From an uncultured Lachnobacterium sp. (GTDB taxonomy: Bacteria > Bacillota > Clostridia > Lachnospirales > Lachnospiraceae), in the NCBI GenBank assembly GCA_900546625.1, contig URDU01000002.1, positions 106,222 through 170,221 on the forward strand: 64,000 bases of DNA, in the 5' to 3' direction. Made by a program: the position numbers and the translations under genes. Position 1 is the stretch's first letter; each line of letters starts with the position of its first letter. This document shows positions 18,473 through 27,831 of this stretch, piece by piece. Under the pieces are notes generated by a model that was given only the letters and a program-made list of their open reading frames with translations, had not been told where the DNA came from and did no database searches.

Positions 18473-20545
18473 ATGAAGAAGAAAAGTGTAAAACTGCTGG
18501 TAGCTTTAGTCTGTGCGCTTATGGCGTTGGGAATAGCAGGCTGTGGAAAAAAAGCATACAAGACATTCCCTGAAAAGTACAAGCTTGTATCTGTGGATGT
18601 GGGTGGAATGACTGCTGACGAGGCAAAGAAAGCCATAAAGACTGCGGTAAGCAAGTATAAGATATCAGTGAAGCTTGACGATGCATCATTTGATATGACA
18701 GCAGAGGATTTAGGGCTTAAGTATAATGACAAAGCAGATCTTCAGGAACTGATAAATGCGGCCAATAAGGATAAGGAGCCGGAAAAGCAGGTGAAGCTTT
18801 TTAAAATGGATAAGTCTGATGAGTTGGAGACTGCTCTTGTAGACTCTTATATCACTGCAAAAACACAGTCACAGTCTGATGCAACGGCACAGAGTGATAC
18901 GGATGCAGAGGCAAAGGATGACGAACAAAAGACGGCTGAGACAGATACACAGACCTTCGATATGAGATCAATTGTGCCATATCGTGCTACAATAGCATAC
19001 AACGCAGAGGCAGGACAGTTTGAAGGTGTTGATGGTGTATCAGGAGATGCGCCTGTGTATGACAATGCAGCTACAAATCTTACAAGTGCTGTAAAGGAAC
19101 TGAAGGATAAGGTGGAGCTTACATCCACAACAGGATATGTTGATGGAGAAAAGGCTGTAGACAGCGATTTGGTAAAGAACGCGTTAAAAGAAGCCAATGC
19201 ATACCTTGATGTGACAGTGACATGTAATTTCACACCGGCAACAGGTGAAGCAGCTACAGAGACTGTAGGAAAGGACCAGATAGCTCAGTGGCTTATAGTG
19301 GGCAACGACGGATTGTCAGTTTCTCTCGATGGTGAGAATATGGCTACATACTGTACAGATCTTGCCAAAAAGCATGATGTGTCTAAGAAAAAAACGGGTC
19401 AGTTTAAGACAACAGGTGGAAGTGTCATAAATGTGCCTGTTACATCATCAGGACAGACTGTAGATGGAAACAAGCTGTATGAGTCGATTGCGGAGGCAAT
19501 AAACAATAAAAAGTCTGCAACAGTGGAAGCAGTTTACAGCGAGGCAAAGGAAGAAGAAACAGGCGAGTATGTCACATATGGTGGCAACTACTGCGAAGTG
19601 GATCTCACCAACCAGATGGTATATGTATACAAGAATGGAGAATTGGTAGTATCAAGTCAATGTGTTACAGGCTGTATTTCAAAGGGACACGGAACCCCGA
19701 CAGGCGTATATTCTATCTTCTCAAGAGATAAGGACAGATATTTAAGGGGTGACGGATACAAGTCATGGGTTAATTTCTTTATTCCGTTTAATGGCGGAAT
19801 CGGATTCCATGATGCTTCATGGAGAAGTACCTTCGGTGGAAATATCTACCTGTATAGTGGCAGCCATGGCTGCATAAATATGCCTTATTCAGCTGCAAAG
19901 AAGCTATATGAGAATGTTACATTGGACGAAAAAGTAATTGTATATGGTGGTGTTGACAAGGTGGCCGGCAAGGCTCAGAGTCTCGGCGGAGCTGACTCTT
20001 ATAATGTGACAGAGGGAGATGCAGCATTCAACCTCGGTGTGACAGCAGAGGATAATGCAAAGCTCACATACTCAAGTGATAATGAGGGTGTAGTGAGAGT
20101 GGATGAGAACGGTAATGTGACGATAACAGGTGTCGGAGCTGCTACAATCACTGTCAAGTCCGAGGCTACAACAAGCTATAAGGCGGGCAGCAAGACGATT
20201 ACAATCACTGTAAATGCAAAGCCACAGCCAAACCAGACTCCATCTGTGACAATAGGATGCGGAAATAAAACCGTAACAGAGGGAGATGCACCATTTTCTC
20301 TCGGAGCAAGTGCTTCAAATGGAGCAGGGCTTTCTTATCAGTCAAGCAATCCTTCGGTTGCATCTGTAGATGCTGCCGGAAATGTGACCATTTACAGGGC
20401 CGGTACCGTACAGATTACAGCAACAGCAGGAGAAATGGCTGGCTGGAATAGCGCAAGCAGCTCAATAACCGTAACAGTAAATGCAAAACCACAGCCACAG
20501 CCTGTGGCACCGGCTGAACCATCAGAGCAGCCAACGCAAAACTAG
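18473..20545 (+). CDS. Lipoprotein L,D-transpeptidase with Ig-like repeats
   Basis: A 690-residue secreted enzyme. The N-terminal signal ends in a lipobox (LGIAGCGKK), so it is membrane-anchored. Residues about 35-330 look like the peptidoglycan-binding region common to this class, with an acidic Gln/Ser/Asp linker near 125-165. The YkuD catalytic domain follows, with HGTPTGVYSIFSRD, GIGFHDASW and SGSHGCINMP, the nucleophile being Cys467. Two bacterial Ig-like (BIG2) domains follow (about 505-585 and 600-675), then a Pro/Gln-rich end. It forms 3-3 cross-links or attaches substrates to peptidoglycan stem peptides. Its promoter and terminator make it a single-gene unit. Confidence 0.92.
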   Translation: MKKKSVKLLVALVCALMALGIAGCGKKAYKTFPEKYKLVSVDVGGMTADEAKKAIKTAVSKYKISVKLDDASFDMTAEDLGLKYNDKADLQELINAANKDKEPEKQVKLFKMDKSDELETALVDSYITAKTQSQSDATAQSDTDAEAKDDEQKTAETDTQTFDMRSIVPYRATIAYNAEAGQFEGVDGVSGDAPVYDNAATNLTSAVKELKDKVELTSTTGYVDGEKAVDSDLVKNALKEANAYLDVTVTCNFTPATGEAATETVGKDQIAQWLIVGNDGLSVSLDGENMATYCTDLAKKHDVSKKKTGQFKTTGGSVINVPVTSSGQTVDGNKLYESIAEAINNKKSATVEAVYSEAKEEETGEYVTYGGNYCEVDLTNQMVYVYKNGELVVSSQCVTGCISKGHGTPTGVYSIFSRDKDRYLRGDGYKSWVNFFIPFNGGIGFHDASWRSTFGGNIYLYSGSHGCINMPYSAAKKLYENVTLDEKVIVYGGVDKVAGKAQSLGGADSYNVTEGDAAFNLGVTAEDNAKLTYSSDNEGVVRVDENGNVTITGVGAATITVKSEATTSYKAGSKTITITVNAKPQPNQTPSVTIGCGNKTVTEGDAPFSLGASASNGAGLSYQSSNPSVASVDAAGNVTIYRAGTVQITATAGEMAGWNSASSSITVTVNAKPQPQPVAPAEPSEQPTQN

Positions 20546-20601
20546 AGCAGCCGCAATAGAATCGGAACAGATAAAATATAATAAATGAAAATACAACAAA
20601 G

Positions 20602-20627
20602 AAAAGTGCCGGAAACGGCACTTTTCT
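20602..20627 (+). terminator. Terminator after the L,D-transpeptidase gene
   Basis: AAAAGTGCCG and CGGCACTTTT form a perfect 10-bp stem around a GAAA loop; the distal arm ends in Ts. Confidence 0.85.
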
Positions 20628-20693
20628 ATTATATTGCATAATTATTTACAAAATATGACATGTTCTTAATACTTTTTTTGTGACTTCTAAAAA

Positions 20694-20722
20694 TAGACAA
20701 AAGAAATGAAGTGTAGTAATAT
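20694..20722 (+). promoter_or_regulatory. Probable promoter of the Wzz/BY-kinase/LCP operon
   Basis: TAGACA (20694-20699) and TAATAT (20717-20722) are 17 bp apart, about 50 bp before the chain-length gene. An overlapping TATAAC at 20720-20725 is a weaker alternative. Confidence 0.5.
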
Positions 20723-20773
20723 AACATAGGATTAAACCGAAAAATAATGTTACGATATGTAAAGGGTAGGAAA

Positions 20774-21556
20774 ATGGAAAACAACGAACCAATAAGAGAT
20801 CAGGAAATTGAAATCGATTTAGTAGCGCTGTTTCACGAATTAGTGAAGCACTGGAAGGCACTTGTGGCATCAATGGTGCTTCTTGCAGCAGTATTTGGAT
20901 TATACTCCAAGATTACTTTTGTACCGGAGTATGAGGCATCTGCAGAGATGTATGTACTGACCAAGTCAACATCTATCACCAGTCTTGCTGATATTCAGGT
21001 AGGCTCGAGTCTGACAAATGACTATGAGTACGTTATCACAGGCAGGACAGTTTTATCACAGGTAATTGACAATCTGGATATGGATGAGACATATGAGCAG
21101 CTCAGTAAGAGGGTTTCGATAGAGAATCCGACAGATACACGTGTGCTCAAGATTGTAGTTACAGACACTGATTTAGAAGCTTCAAAGACAGTGGCAGATG
21201 AGATTGCAAAGGTATCATCACAGTATATAGCTGACAATATGGATCAGTCACAGCCAAAGATTATCCAGACAGCATATGCTTCAAAGACACCGGTAAATAA
21301 TAATATCCTTAAGAATACAGTTATCGGTGCTGTACTCGGACTGTTTCTTGCAGCCGGTATAGTTGTACTTGGATACATGCTTGATGACACTATCTCTAAC
21401 GCAGATGATATGGAGACCAGAACAGGTCTCAAGGTGCTTGCATCACTTCCTGTTGATGAGACAGAGTATGATGGGGCAAAGACAAAGAGAAGAAAAAAGA
21501 AAAAAAACCAGTCATCTAAATCAGACGAAAGCAAGAGTAAGAAGAGGGCAGTTTAA
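20774..21556 (+). CDS. Polysaccharide chain-length regulator, Wzz/CpsC family
   Basis: The protein sets polysaccharide chain length and activates its partner BY-kinase. It has about 260 residues with a cytoplasmic N-terminus (EIDLVALFHELVKHWK), a first membrane helix (LVASMVLLAAVFGLYS), an extracellular loop, and a second helix (TVIGAVLGLFLAAGIVVLGY near residue 185), ending in a Lys-rich cytoplasmic tail. The ATG at 20774 follows a GGGTAGGA ribosome site and gives the usual N-terminus; the upstream ATG at 20747 adds nine unlikely residues. Its stop overlaps the kinase start by one base. Confidence 0.9.
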   Translation: MENNEPIRDQEIEIDLVALFHELVKHWKALVASMVLLAAVFGLYSKITFVPEYEASAEMYVLTKSTSITSLADIQVGSSLTNDYEYVITGRTVLSQVIDNLDMDETYEQLSKRVSIENPTDTRVLKIVVTDTDLEASKTVADEIAKVSSQYIADNMDQSQPKIIQTAYASKTPVNNNILKNTVIGAVLGLFLAAGIVVLGYMLDDTISNADDMETRTGLKVLASLPVDETEYDGAKTKRRKKKKNQSSKSDESKSKKRAV

Positions 21557-22281
21557 TGGAAACAGTAGTTATTAATCAGATAAAAGACCAGAGCTATACA
21601 ATGAAGGAGTCCCTTCGAGCTCTTAAAACAAGCATCAGCTTCAGTGGAAAGGGCGTGAAGTCCATCCTTTTTACCAGCAGCGTGCCAAATGAGGGAAAGA
21701 CAACCGTAGTTATGGATCTGGCTCGTTCGATGGCGGACTCTAAGAAGTCAGTCCTTGTAGTAGATACCGATATGCGTAAGTCAGTCCTTGTAGGACGACT
21801 CAGAGCGAAGGTGGAGAGCGGTGGAAAGATATACGGACTCTCACATTATCTCTCAGGTCAGGTATCTTTGGACAAGGTAATATATGCGACTAACATCAAG
21901 GGTGTGTTCATTCTTTTTGCAGGACATGAGGTACCAAATCCTACAGAGCTTCTTGAGACAGAAGAGTTTAGAGAGCTTATCGAGTTTGGAGAGAAGAACT
22001 TTGACTATGTGCTTGTCGATACTCCTCCTACAGGAGCTGCGATTGATGCGGCCGTAGTTGGAAAGAATGTAGACGGAGCAGTAATAGTTGCTGCCCAGAA
22101 TGTTACAAGCAGCCGTGCAATCATTAATACAAAGCGTACACTTGAGGACTCGGGAGTCAAGATATTAGGAGCTGTACTCAATAAGTGCAGGTTTGAGGAG
22201 TCTAAGTATGGTCATTACTATGGAAACTATTATGGTAATTACTATGGCAATTATTATGGCAGAGATGAGGACGAAAAGTAA
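21556..22281 (+). CDS. Bacterial tyrosine kinase, CpsD/CapB family
   Basis: This cytoplasmic BY-kinase pairs with the Wzz-type protein and cycles phosphorylation to control polysaccharide polymerisation. The 241-residue protein has Walker A (SSVPNEGKTT, near residue 36), Walker A' (VLVVDTDMRKS) and Walker B (YVLVDTPPTG). The tail is a tyrosine cluster built from repeated YYGN units (residues about 217-235), the expected autophosphorylation site. The partner tyrosine phosphatase (CpsB/Wzb) is not present in this operon. The gene overlaps the upstream one by one base. Confidence 0.93.
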   Translation: METVVINQIKDQSYTMKESLRALKTSISFSGKGVKSILFTSSVPNEGKTTVVMDLARSMADSKKSVLVVDTDMRKSVLVGRLRAKVESGGKIYGLSHYLSGQVSLDKVIYATNIKGVFILFAGHEVPNPTELLETEEFRELIEFGEKNFDYVLVDTPPTGAAIDAAVVGKNVDGAVIVAAQNVTSSRAIINTKRTLEDSGVKILGAVLNKCRFEESKYGHYYGNYYGNYYGNYYGRDEDEK

Positions 22282-22319
22282 CAGGCACAGACACATATGA
22301 ATGACGGAGAATAGTGCAG

Positions 22320-23390
22320 ATGAAAAAAAAGAAAAATATAATTATTACAGCAGTAATTATTGTACTTGTTGCTATTATAGCAATAGTACTTGTAAAGATT
22401 AACAGCAGTAATGTCAGTAATAAAGAAAATAAAGGCATAAAACCAGGTACAGAGGCAGTTAAGGCAAAAGCTGATACTCAGGCTGAGGATGACAACACTA
22501 CAGACAAATCAGGCATAGAGGAATTTGCACTATTTGGTGTTGACAGCCGCTCAGATCAGCTTGATAAAGGAACACGTTCTGATTCCATTATGGTAGTCAG
22601 GGTTGATCATGATGCTAAGAAAATCCGCATGGTATCTATTTTCAGAGACTGTATGATGAATATTGATGGTCATGGATACCAGAAGGTGACACATGCACAT
22701 GCGTTTGGCGGACCGGAGCTTGCAGTAGATACACTTAACAAGAATCTGGACTTAGACATAAAGAATTATGTCACAGTCAATTTCAATACAGTCGGTGAGA
22801 TTATAGATGAGGTTGGTGGCATTGTACAGGATATTGATGCTTCTGAGGCAAAGGTGATAAACGGATATATTGATGAGGTCAATAAGGTTCGTGGAACAAG
22901 CTCATCACATATTGAATCAGCCGGCACATATACGCTTGATGGAACACAGGCAGTTGCATATTCCAGAATACGTTATACTGCCGGAGGGGACTATAAGCGT
23001 GCTGAAAGACAGAGAACGGTTCTGTTCAAGGTGTTTGAATCAGCTAAGCAGATGAATACAGCAGCAAAGATCAAGATGGTATCAGACCTGATTGGACATG
23101 TTAATACCAACTATAATACCGATGAGATTCTTTCAGTATTTAAAAATCTTGCAGACTATACAGTAGAGGATTCGACAGCATATCCACAGGTGTTCTATGG
23201 TGGAAAGGTTGATGGCGCATGGGTTGAGGTGCCTACTACACTTGCAGACATGGCTACAGGAGTGCATCAGTTCCTTGAAGGTGATACAGGCTATACTCCG
23301 AGTGCAACTGTAAACGAATACAGCAATGTATTATCAGGAAAAGTAAGCGGACCTAATAACGATTTAACAAATACAGATTTTGGGGATTAA
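22320..23390 (+). CDS. LytR-CpsA-Psr (LCP) family glycopolymer ligase
   Basis: LCP enzymes move lipid-linked glycopolymers onto peptidoglycan. The 356-residue protein has a short Lys-rich N-terminus, one membrane helix (IIITAVIIVLVAIIAIVLV) and an extracellular LCP domain with FALFGVDSRSDQLDKGTRSD, SIFRDCMMN and a conserved arginine pair in YSRIRYTAGGDYKRAERQR. I prefer ATG 22320 over GTG 22314 because of its distance from GGAGA (22306-22310). With Wzz and kinase upstream it completes a polymerise-and-attach operon. Confidence 0.92.
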   Translation: MKKKKNIIITAVIIVLVAIIAIVLVKINSSNVSNKENKGIKPGTEAVKAKADTQAEDDNTTDKSGIEEFALFGVDSRSDQLDKGTRSDSIMVVRVDHDAKKIRMVSIFRDCMMNIDGHGYQKVTHAHAFGGPELAVDTLNKNLDLDIKNYVTVNFNTVGEIIDEVGGIVQDIDASEAKVINGYIDEVNKVRGTSSSHIESAGTYTLDGTQAVAYSRIRYTAGGDYKRAERQRTVLFKVFESAKQMNTAAKIKMVSDLIGHVNTNYNTDEILSVFKNLADYTVEDSTAYPQVFYGGKVDGAWVEVPTTLADMATGVHQFLEGDTGYTPSATVNEYSNVLSGKVSGPNNDLTNTDFGD

Positions 23391-23392
23391 AT

Positions 23393-24640
23393 ATGAACTT
23401 CAGACAAAATGGAGATAAGTACCTCATCACAATAGAAGTAATTGCACTGATAGTTGTGCTGGTATTTGGAGCAGTGCATTTTGTGATGCCGGGGAACAAG
23501 GCGGATAAGAAAATAACAGAGAGTCAGCAGGAGACACAGAATCCCACTCAGGAGACTGACGGAGCTCAGCAGGGACAAGCTGATGGGCAGCAGGCAGCAC
23601 CGGCATTTACACCGTCAGATTCTGTCAAGACAAAGCTGTCTTCTATGACAACAGAGGAAAAGGTAGCCCAGCTATTCATTACGAGACCTGAGGAGATTAC
23701 AGGTGTATCACAGTTCACTCAGGCCGGTAACAAGACAAAGGCAGCTATAGGCACATATCCTCTTGGTGGATTTTTGTTCAGGCAGGAGAATTTCTCAGGA
23801 GAAGCCGCGGTTACAAAGATGATGAGTAGTCTGCAGTCATTTTCACAGGAGAGACTGGGAGTGAATCTGTTTCTTGCAATCGATGAAGAAGGTGGAGAAA
23901 GACTTCCTCTTGCTTCAGCTAATGGATATGAGGCACAGCAGGCACCATCAGAGCTTGGAGATGCTGATGCAGCAGGCAGCAGTGCAGGAAAGATAGGTTC
24001 ATATATGGCTACCAATGGTCTTAATATGAATTTTGGACCGACAGCGGATATCGCATATGGTGATAATGCAGATAACGATACATATGCATTTGGCAGCGAG
24101 TCAGCGACTGTAGGTGACTGTGTTGCAGCACAGGTAAGCAGCTATAATGGTGCAGGAATCAATTCTGTTGCAAAGTGCTTTCCGGGAAAAGGAAAAGCTA
24201 CTACAGATTCAGCGACAGGAATGCTTTGGATGACAGACAAGCTGGAGGATTTAGAGGCATCTGATTTTGTGCCGTACCAGAAGGCAATTGAAGCAGGTGT
24301 TCCGGCAGTCATGATGGGCAATGTACTTTGCCAGAGTGTGACAGGAGAGGAAACCACACCATGCTCTACATCAGCAGGTGCCGTAAATTATATGAGAAGT
24401 ACCATGGGCTTTAATGGTCTTTTGATTACAGATGATTTATCAGATGCATCTCTTAATAAGGTATGTACACAGGATGAGGCAGCTGTAGCAGCTGTTAAAG
24501 CAGGAATGAGCATGATCTATGTTTCAACAGGCTTTGAAAGCAGCTACAATGCAGTATTATCTGCAGTTAACAGTGGTGAGATACCGGCAGAAAAATTAGA
24601 TGACGCAGTTGGAAGAATTCTTACAACAAAAGGAATTTAA
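23393..24640 (+). CDS. Membrane-anchored GH3 (NagZ-like) protein lacking the usual catalytic His
   Basis: The 415-residue protein has an N-terminal membrane helix (IEVIALIVVLVFGAVHFVM), a Gln/Thr-rich linker and a glycoside hydrolase 3 domain from about residue 80. The fold markers are present: LFLAIDEEGGERL and the nucleophile region LLITDDLSDASL (Asp347). However, the family loop KHFPGHGxxxxDSH reads KCFPGKGKATTDSA: Cys262, Lys266 and Ala274 replace three histidines, including the one that acts as general acid/base in NagZ enzymes. It may be an altered enzyme or a sugar-binding pseudoenzyme. It begins 2 bp after the LCP gene and is the last gene before a terminator, so it belongs to the polysaccharide operon. 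Confidence 0.85.
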   Translation: MNFRQNGDKYLITIEVIALIVVLVFGAVHFVMPGNKADKKITESQQETQNPTQETDGAQQGQADGQQAAPAFTPSDSVKTKLSSMTTEEKVAQLFITRPEEITGVSQFTQAGNKTKAAIGTYPLGGFLFRQENFSGEAAVTKMMSSLQSFSQERLGVNLFLAIDEEGGERLPLASANGYEAQQAPSELGDADAAGSSAGKIGSYMATNGLNMNFGPTADIAYGDNADNDTYAFGSESATVGDCVAAQVSSYNGAGINSVAKCFPGKGKATTDSATGMLWMTDKLEDLEASDFVPYQKAIEAGVPAVMMGNVLCQSVTGEETTPCSTSAGAVNYMRSTMGFNGLLITDDLSDASLNKVCTQDEAAVAAVKAGMSMIYVSTGFESSYNAVLSAVNSGEIPAEKLDDAVGRILTTKGI

Positions 24641-24657
24641 TATATGCAAATAAACGT

Positions 24658-24691
24658 AAATCCGTTATACTATAGAGTATAGCGGATTTTT
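24658..24691 (+). terminator. Terminator of the polysaccharide assembly operon
   Basis: AAATCCGTTATACT and AGTATAGCGGATTT pair over 14 bp (one G-U) around an ATAG loop, followed by Ts. Confidence 0.85.
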
Positions 24692-24743
24692 GTTATTTAT
24701 TTTTGTATATTTATTAGAAAAGTTTTAAAGGAGAATTGTTGAT

Positions 24744-26144
24744 ATGTCAAATTGTTTCAATCCGGCAAATATTCTTTTGCCAAACGATGGTATAGATATG
24801 GAAAAATGGTCAGTTATCGCCTGTGACCAGTTTACAAGTCAGGCTGATTATTGGGATGCTGTGGAAAAGTATGTGGCTGATGCACCGTCAACGCTTAACG
24901 TAGTGTTTCCTGAGATATATCTGGGAACAACTACGAAACAGGAGAGAATCAAATATATCAATAATACAATGGATACATATCTCACAGATGGAACCTTAAA
25001 GCAGGCAGTGGCAGACGGCTACGTGCTTGTTGAGCGTACTACAGAGTCAGGGGTGCGTCTGGGCATAGTTGGACTTATTGATTTGGAGAATTATGATTTT
25101 GATCCGAAAAATAAGACTCTCATCAGAGCAACAGAGGGAACAGTAATCTCACGTATACCTCCGAGAGTGAAAATCAGGGAGCATGCAGCAATCGAGCTGC
25201 CACATGTTATGTTGCTTGTAGACGATCCGGTGGACGGACAAAATGGTGAGCTCTGCCGGAATGAGTCACAGGAAAATGCTGTAAATATAGCAGCTATAAA
25301 GCATGGCATAATAGAGTATGTGTATGCCATCAGGGATACTCTTCGTAAGCTTTATGATACAGAACTCATGCAGGAAGGCGGACATATCCGTGGCTACGCT
25401 ATTGAGGGTGAGGCAGCAAAGCAGCTAACAGAGGCATTTGCAGCAAAACAGAATAGCTGTGGAGGCTTTTTGTTTGCAGTAGGTGATGGAAACCATTCCC
25501 TTGCGACAGCAAAGACCTGCTGGGAAAACATTAAAAAATCAGGAAAATTCACAGAGGAGCAGTTGAAAACTCATCCTGCAAGGTATGCCCTTGTGGAAAT
25601 CTGCAATTTGCATAGTGAGGCACTTGAGTTTAAGCCTATTCACAGACTGCTTACAAATGTTGATGTAAAGGATATACTGTCATTTTTTGAAGCTGAAATC
25701 ACAAAACAGGGACTTGAGAGTGCGGATGGCGATGAGATAGTATTTGAGTATGTTGAATCAGGAATCGGTTACAGTGCAAAACCGGCAAATGGTAATAAAG
25801 TGGTTTCAGAAAATAATGATGGAACCTGCACAGCTGCAATTAAGACTCATGGAATAAATATTACAAACCGCGGTGCCCGTCTTCCGGTTGAGATACTTCA
25901 GGGCATTTTAGATAAGTATCTTGAGACACATGACAATGTGTCGATTGACTATATCCATGGTGATGAGGCGCTTCACAGACTGGTACAGGAGACTAAGGGC
26001 TGCGGCATTTTCCTTCAGTCGATAGACAAGAGCACATTGTTCCCTGCAATTAATGCGGGAGGAGTGCTTCCCAGAAAGACATTCTCAATCGGTGAAGCGA
26101 ATGAGAAGAGATACTATATGGAGTGCCATAAGATATCTATGTAG
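24744..26144 (+). CDS. DUF1015 family protein
   Basis: A 466-residue soluble protein. The start (CFNPANILLPN, then MEKWSVIACDQFTSQADYW) and the internal FAVGDGNHSLATAK motif are typical of DUF1015. Some archaeal members are free-serine kinases, and in gut Firmicutes the gene often sits near serine biosynthesis genes; no serA or serC is seen here. The GDGNHS box is the likely active centre. An AAAGGAG ribosome site supports the start. The gene stands between a terminator and the glmM promoter. Biochemical role is not assignable from sequence alone. Confidence 0.88.
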   Translation: MSNCFNPANILLPNDGIDMEKWSVIACDQFTSQADYWDAVEKYVADAPSTLNVVFPEIYLGTTTKQERIKYINNTMDTYLTDGTLKQAVADGYVLVERTTESGVRLGIVGLIDLENYDFDPKNKTLIRATEGTVISRIPPRVKIREHAAIELPHVMLLVDDPVDGQNGELCRNESQENAVNIAAIKHGIIEYVYAIRDTLRKLYDTELMQEGGHIRGYAIEGEAAKQLTEAFAAKQNSCGGFLFAVGDGNHSLATAKTCWENIKKSGKFTEEQLKTHPARYALVEICNLHSEALEFKPIHRLLTNVDVKDILSFFEAEITKQGLESADGDEIVFEYVESGIGYSAKPANGNKVVSENNDGTCTAAIKTHGINITNRGARLPVEILQGILDKYLETHDNVSIDYIHGDEALHRLVQETKGCGIFLQSIDKSTLFPAINAGGVLPRKTFSIGEANEKRYYMECHKISM

Positions 26145-26234
26145 CTTTGATTTATATACATATGTTATTTTTATCATATTTAGGGAAAATCTTCTTTTAG
26201 TATTATAATTATTTAACAAATAATGTTATTTTGC

Positions 26235-26263
26235 TACACAAAGATATTTATTAAGTGTATAAT
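26235..26263 (+). promoter_or_regulatory. Promoter of glmM
   Basis: TACACA (26235-26240), a 17-bp spacer and a perfect TATAAT (26258-26263), 33 bp before the start codon. Confidence 0.5.
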
Positions 26264-26295
26264 AAAACAAAAATAAATTTCACAAGGGGACGACA

Positions 26296-27663
26296 ATGGG
26301 AAAATACTTTGGAACAGACGGCTTCCGTGGAGAGGCTAATGTCAATTTAACAGCAGAGCATGCATATCAGATCGGTAGATTTTTAGGCTGGTATTATGGA
26401 GAGCTCAAGAAGCAGAAGCAGCTCGACGAGCCGGCAAAGATAGTAATAGGAAAGGATACAAGACGTTCAAGCTACATGTTTGAGTATTCACTTGTATCAG
26501 GACTTACAGCATCGGGAGCAGATGCATATTTATTACACGTTACCACAACTCCATCAGTGGCATATGTAGCCAGAACCGATGATTTTGACTGTGGTATCAT
26601 GATTTCAGCAAGCCACAATCCATACTATGATAATGGAATCAAGCTTATCAACGGCAATGGAGAGAAGATGGATGAGGAGACCATTCTCCTTGTTGAGGAC
26701 TACATAGACGGAAAGCTTCGCCTGTTTGGTCAGGAGTGGAAGGAACTGCCTTATGCACATAAGGACGCAATCGGATGCACAGTTGACTATGTCGCAGGCC
26801 GTAACCGTTATATGGGTTACCTCATTTCGCTTGGTGTCTACTCATTCAAGGGCATGAAGGTAGGTCTTGACTGCGCCAACGGAAGCTCATGGAACATGGC
26901 AAAGTCTATATTTGAGGCGCTTGGAGCAAAGTGCTATGTCATCAACAATGAGCCAAACGGTCTCAACATCAACAACAATGCAGGCTCAACACATATCGAG
27001 GGCTTACAGAAATATGTAGTGGACAATGGGCTTGATGTGGGCTTTGCATACGATGGAGACGCAGACAGATGTCTCTGTGTAGACGAGCTTGGAAATGTAA
27101 TCACAGGAGACCACATCCTCTATATCTATGGAAAGTACATGAAAGAGAGAGGAAAGCTTGATAACAATACTGTTGTCACAACTGTTATGTCAAACTTCGG
27201 ACTCTACAAGGCATTTGATGAGCTTGGAATCGGCTATGCAAAGACTGCAGTAGGTGACAAATATGTATATGAGTACATGCAGCAGAACGGCTGCCGCATC
27301 GGCGGAGAGCAGTCAGGACATATCATCTTCTCTAAGTATGCATCAACAGGTGACGGTATCTTGACCAGCCTTAAGATGATGGAGGTCATGATGGCGAGAA
27401 AACAGAAGATGAGCCAGCTCTGTGAGGGACTTAGCATCTACCCACAGGTGCTTCAGAATGTGCGCGTGGCTGACAAGGCCGAGGCACTTGCCAATCCGGA
27501 GGTTCAGGCGGCTGTCAATCAGGTTACTGCAGAGCTTGGAGATACAGGACGTATACTTGTGCGCGAGTCGGGTACAGAGCCTGTTATCCGTGTCATGGTT
27601 GAGGCAGAGAGCGAGGAAATCTGTCAGAAATATGTGGATATGGTAGTTGCAAAGCTAAAATAA
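26296..27663 (+). CDS. glmM: Phosphoglucosamine mutase
   Basis: GlmM interconverts glucosamine-6-phosphate and glucosamine-1-phosphate on the way to UDP-GlcNAc, the precursor of peptidoglycan and surface glycans. The 455-residue protein shows the N-terminal GKYFGTDGFRG, the phosphoserine loop MISASHNP (Ser106), the metal loop DGDADRC and the C-terminal phosphate-binding RESGTEPVIRVM, all as in GlmM. An AAGGGGA ribosome site precedes the ATG. Placement beside polysaccharide genes fits supply of amino-sugar donor. A broader phosphohexomutase specificity cannot be fully excluded. Confidence 0.9.
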   Translation: MGKYFGTDGFRGEANVNLTAEHAYQIGRFLGWYYGELKKQKQLDEPAKIVIGKDTRRSSYMFEYSLVSGLTASGADAYLLHVTTTPSVAYVARTDDFDCGIMISASHNPYYDNGIKLINGNGEKMDEETILLVEDYIDGKLRLFGQEWKELPYAHKDAIGCTVDYVAGRNRYMGYLISLGVYSFKGMKVGLDCANGSSWNMAKSIFEALGAKCYVINNEPNGLNINNNAGSTHIEGLQKYVVDNGLDVGFAYDGDADRCLCVDELGNVITGDHILYIYGKYMKERGKLDNNTVVTTVMSNFGLYKAFDELGIGYAKTAVGDKYVYEYMQQNGCRIGGEQSGHIIFSKYASTGDGILTSLKMMEVMMARKQKMSQLCEGLSIYPQVLQNVRVADKAEALANPEVQAAVNQVTAELGDTGRILVRESGTEPVIRVMVEAESEEICQKYVDMVVAKLK

Positions 27664-27696
27664 AGGTCTAATGCCAAAGATAATATAAGTAATATA

Positions 27697-27729
27697 CAAA
27701 AGCTGTGTGAGAATATCATGCAGCTTTTG
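27697..27729 (+). terminator. Possible weak terminator after glmM
   Basis: CAAAAGCTG (27697-27705) and CAGCTTTTG (27721-27729) form a 9-bp stem, but no T run follows, so termination is uncertain. Confidence 0.4.
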
Positions 27730-27831
27730 CTGTTATCGGGGTTCATAAATGAGTGAATTAAGATACATAAAGTGGATATAATTTAATCTGTAGAGAGAAT
27801 AGTAATTTAATTCTGTCGGAGGAAATAGTTT

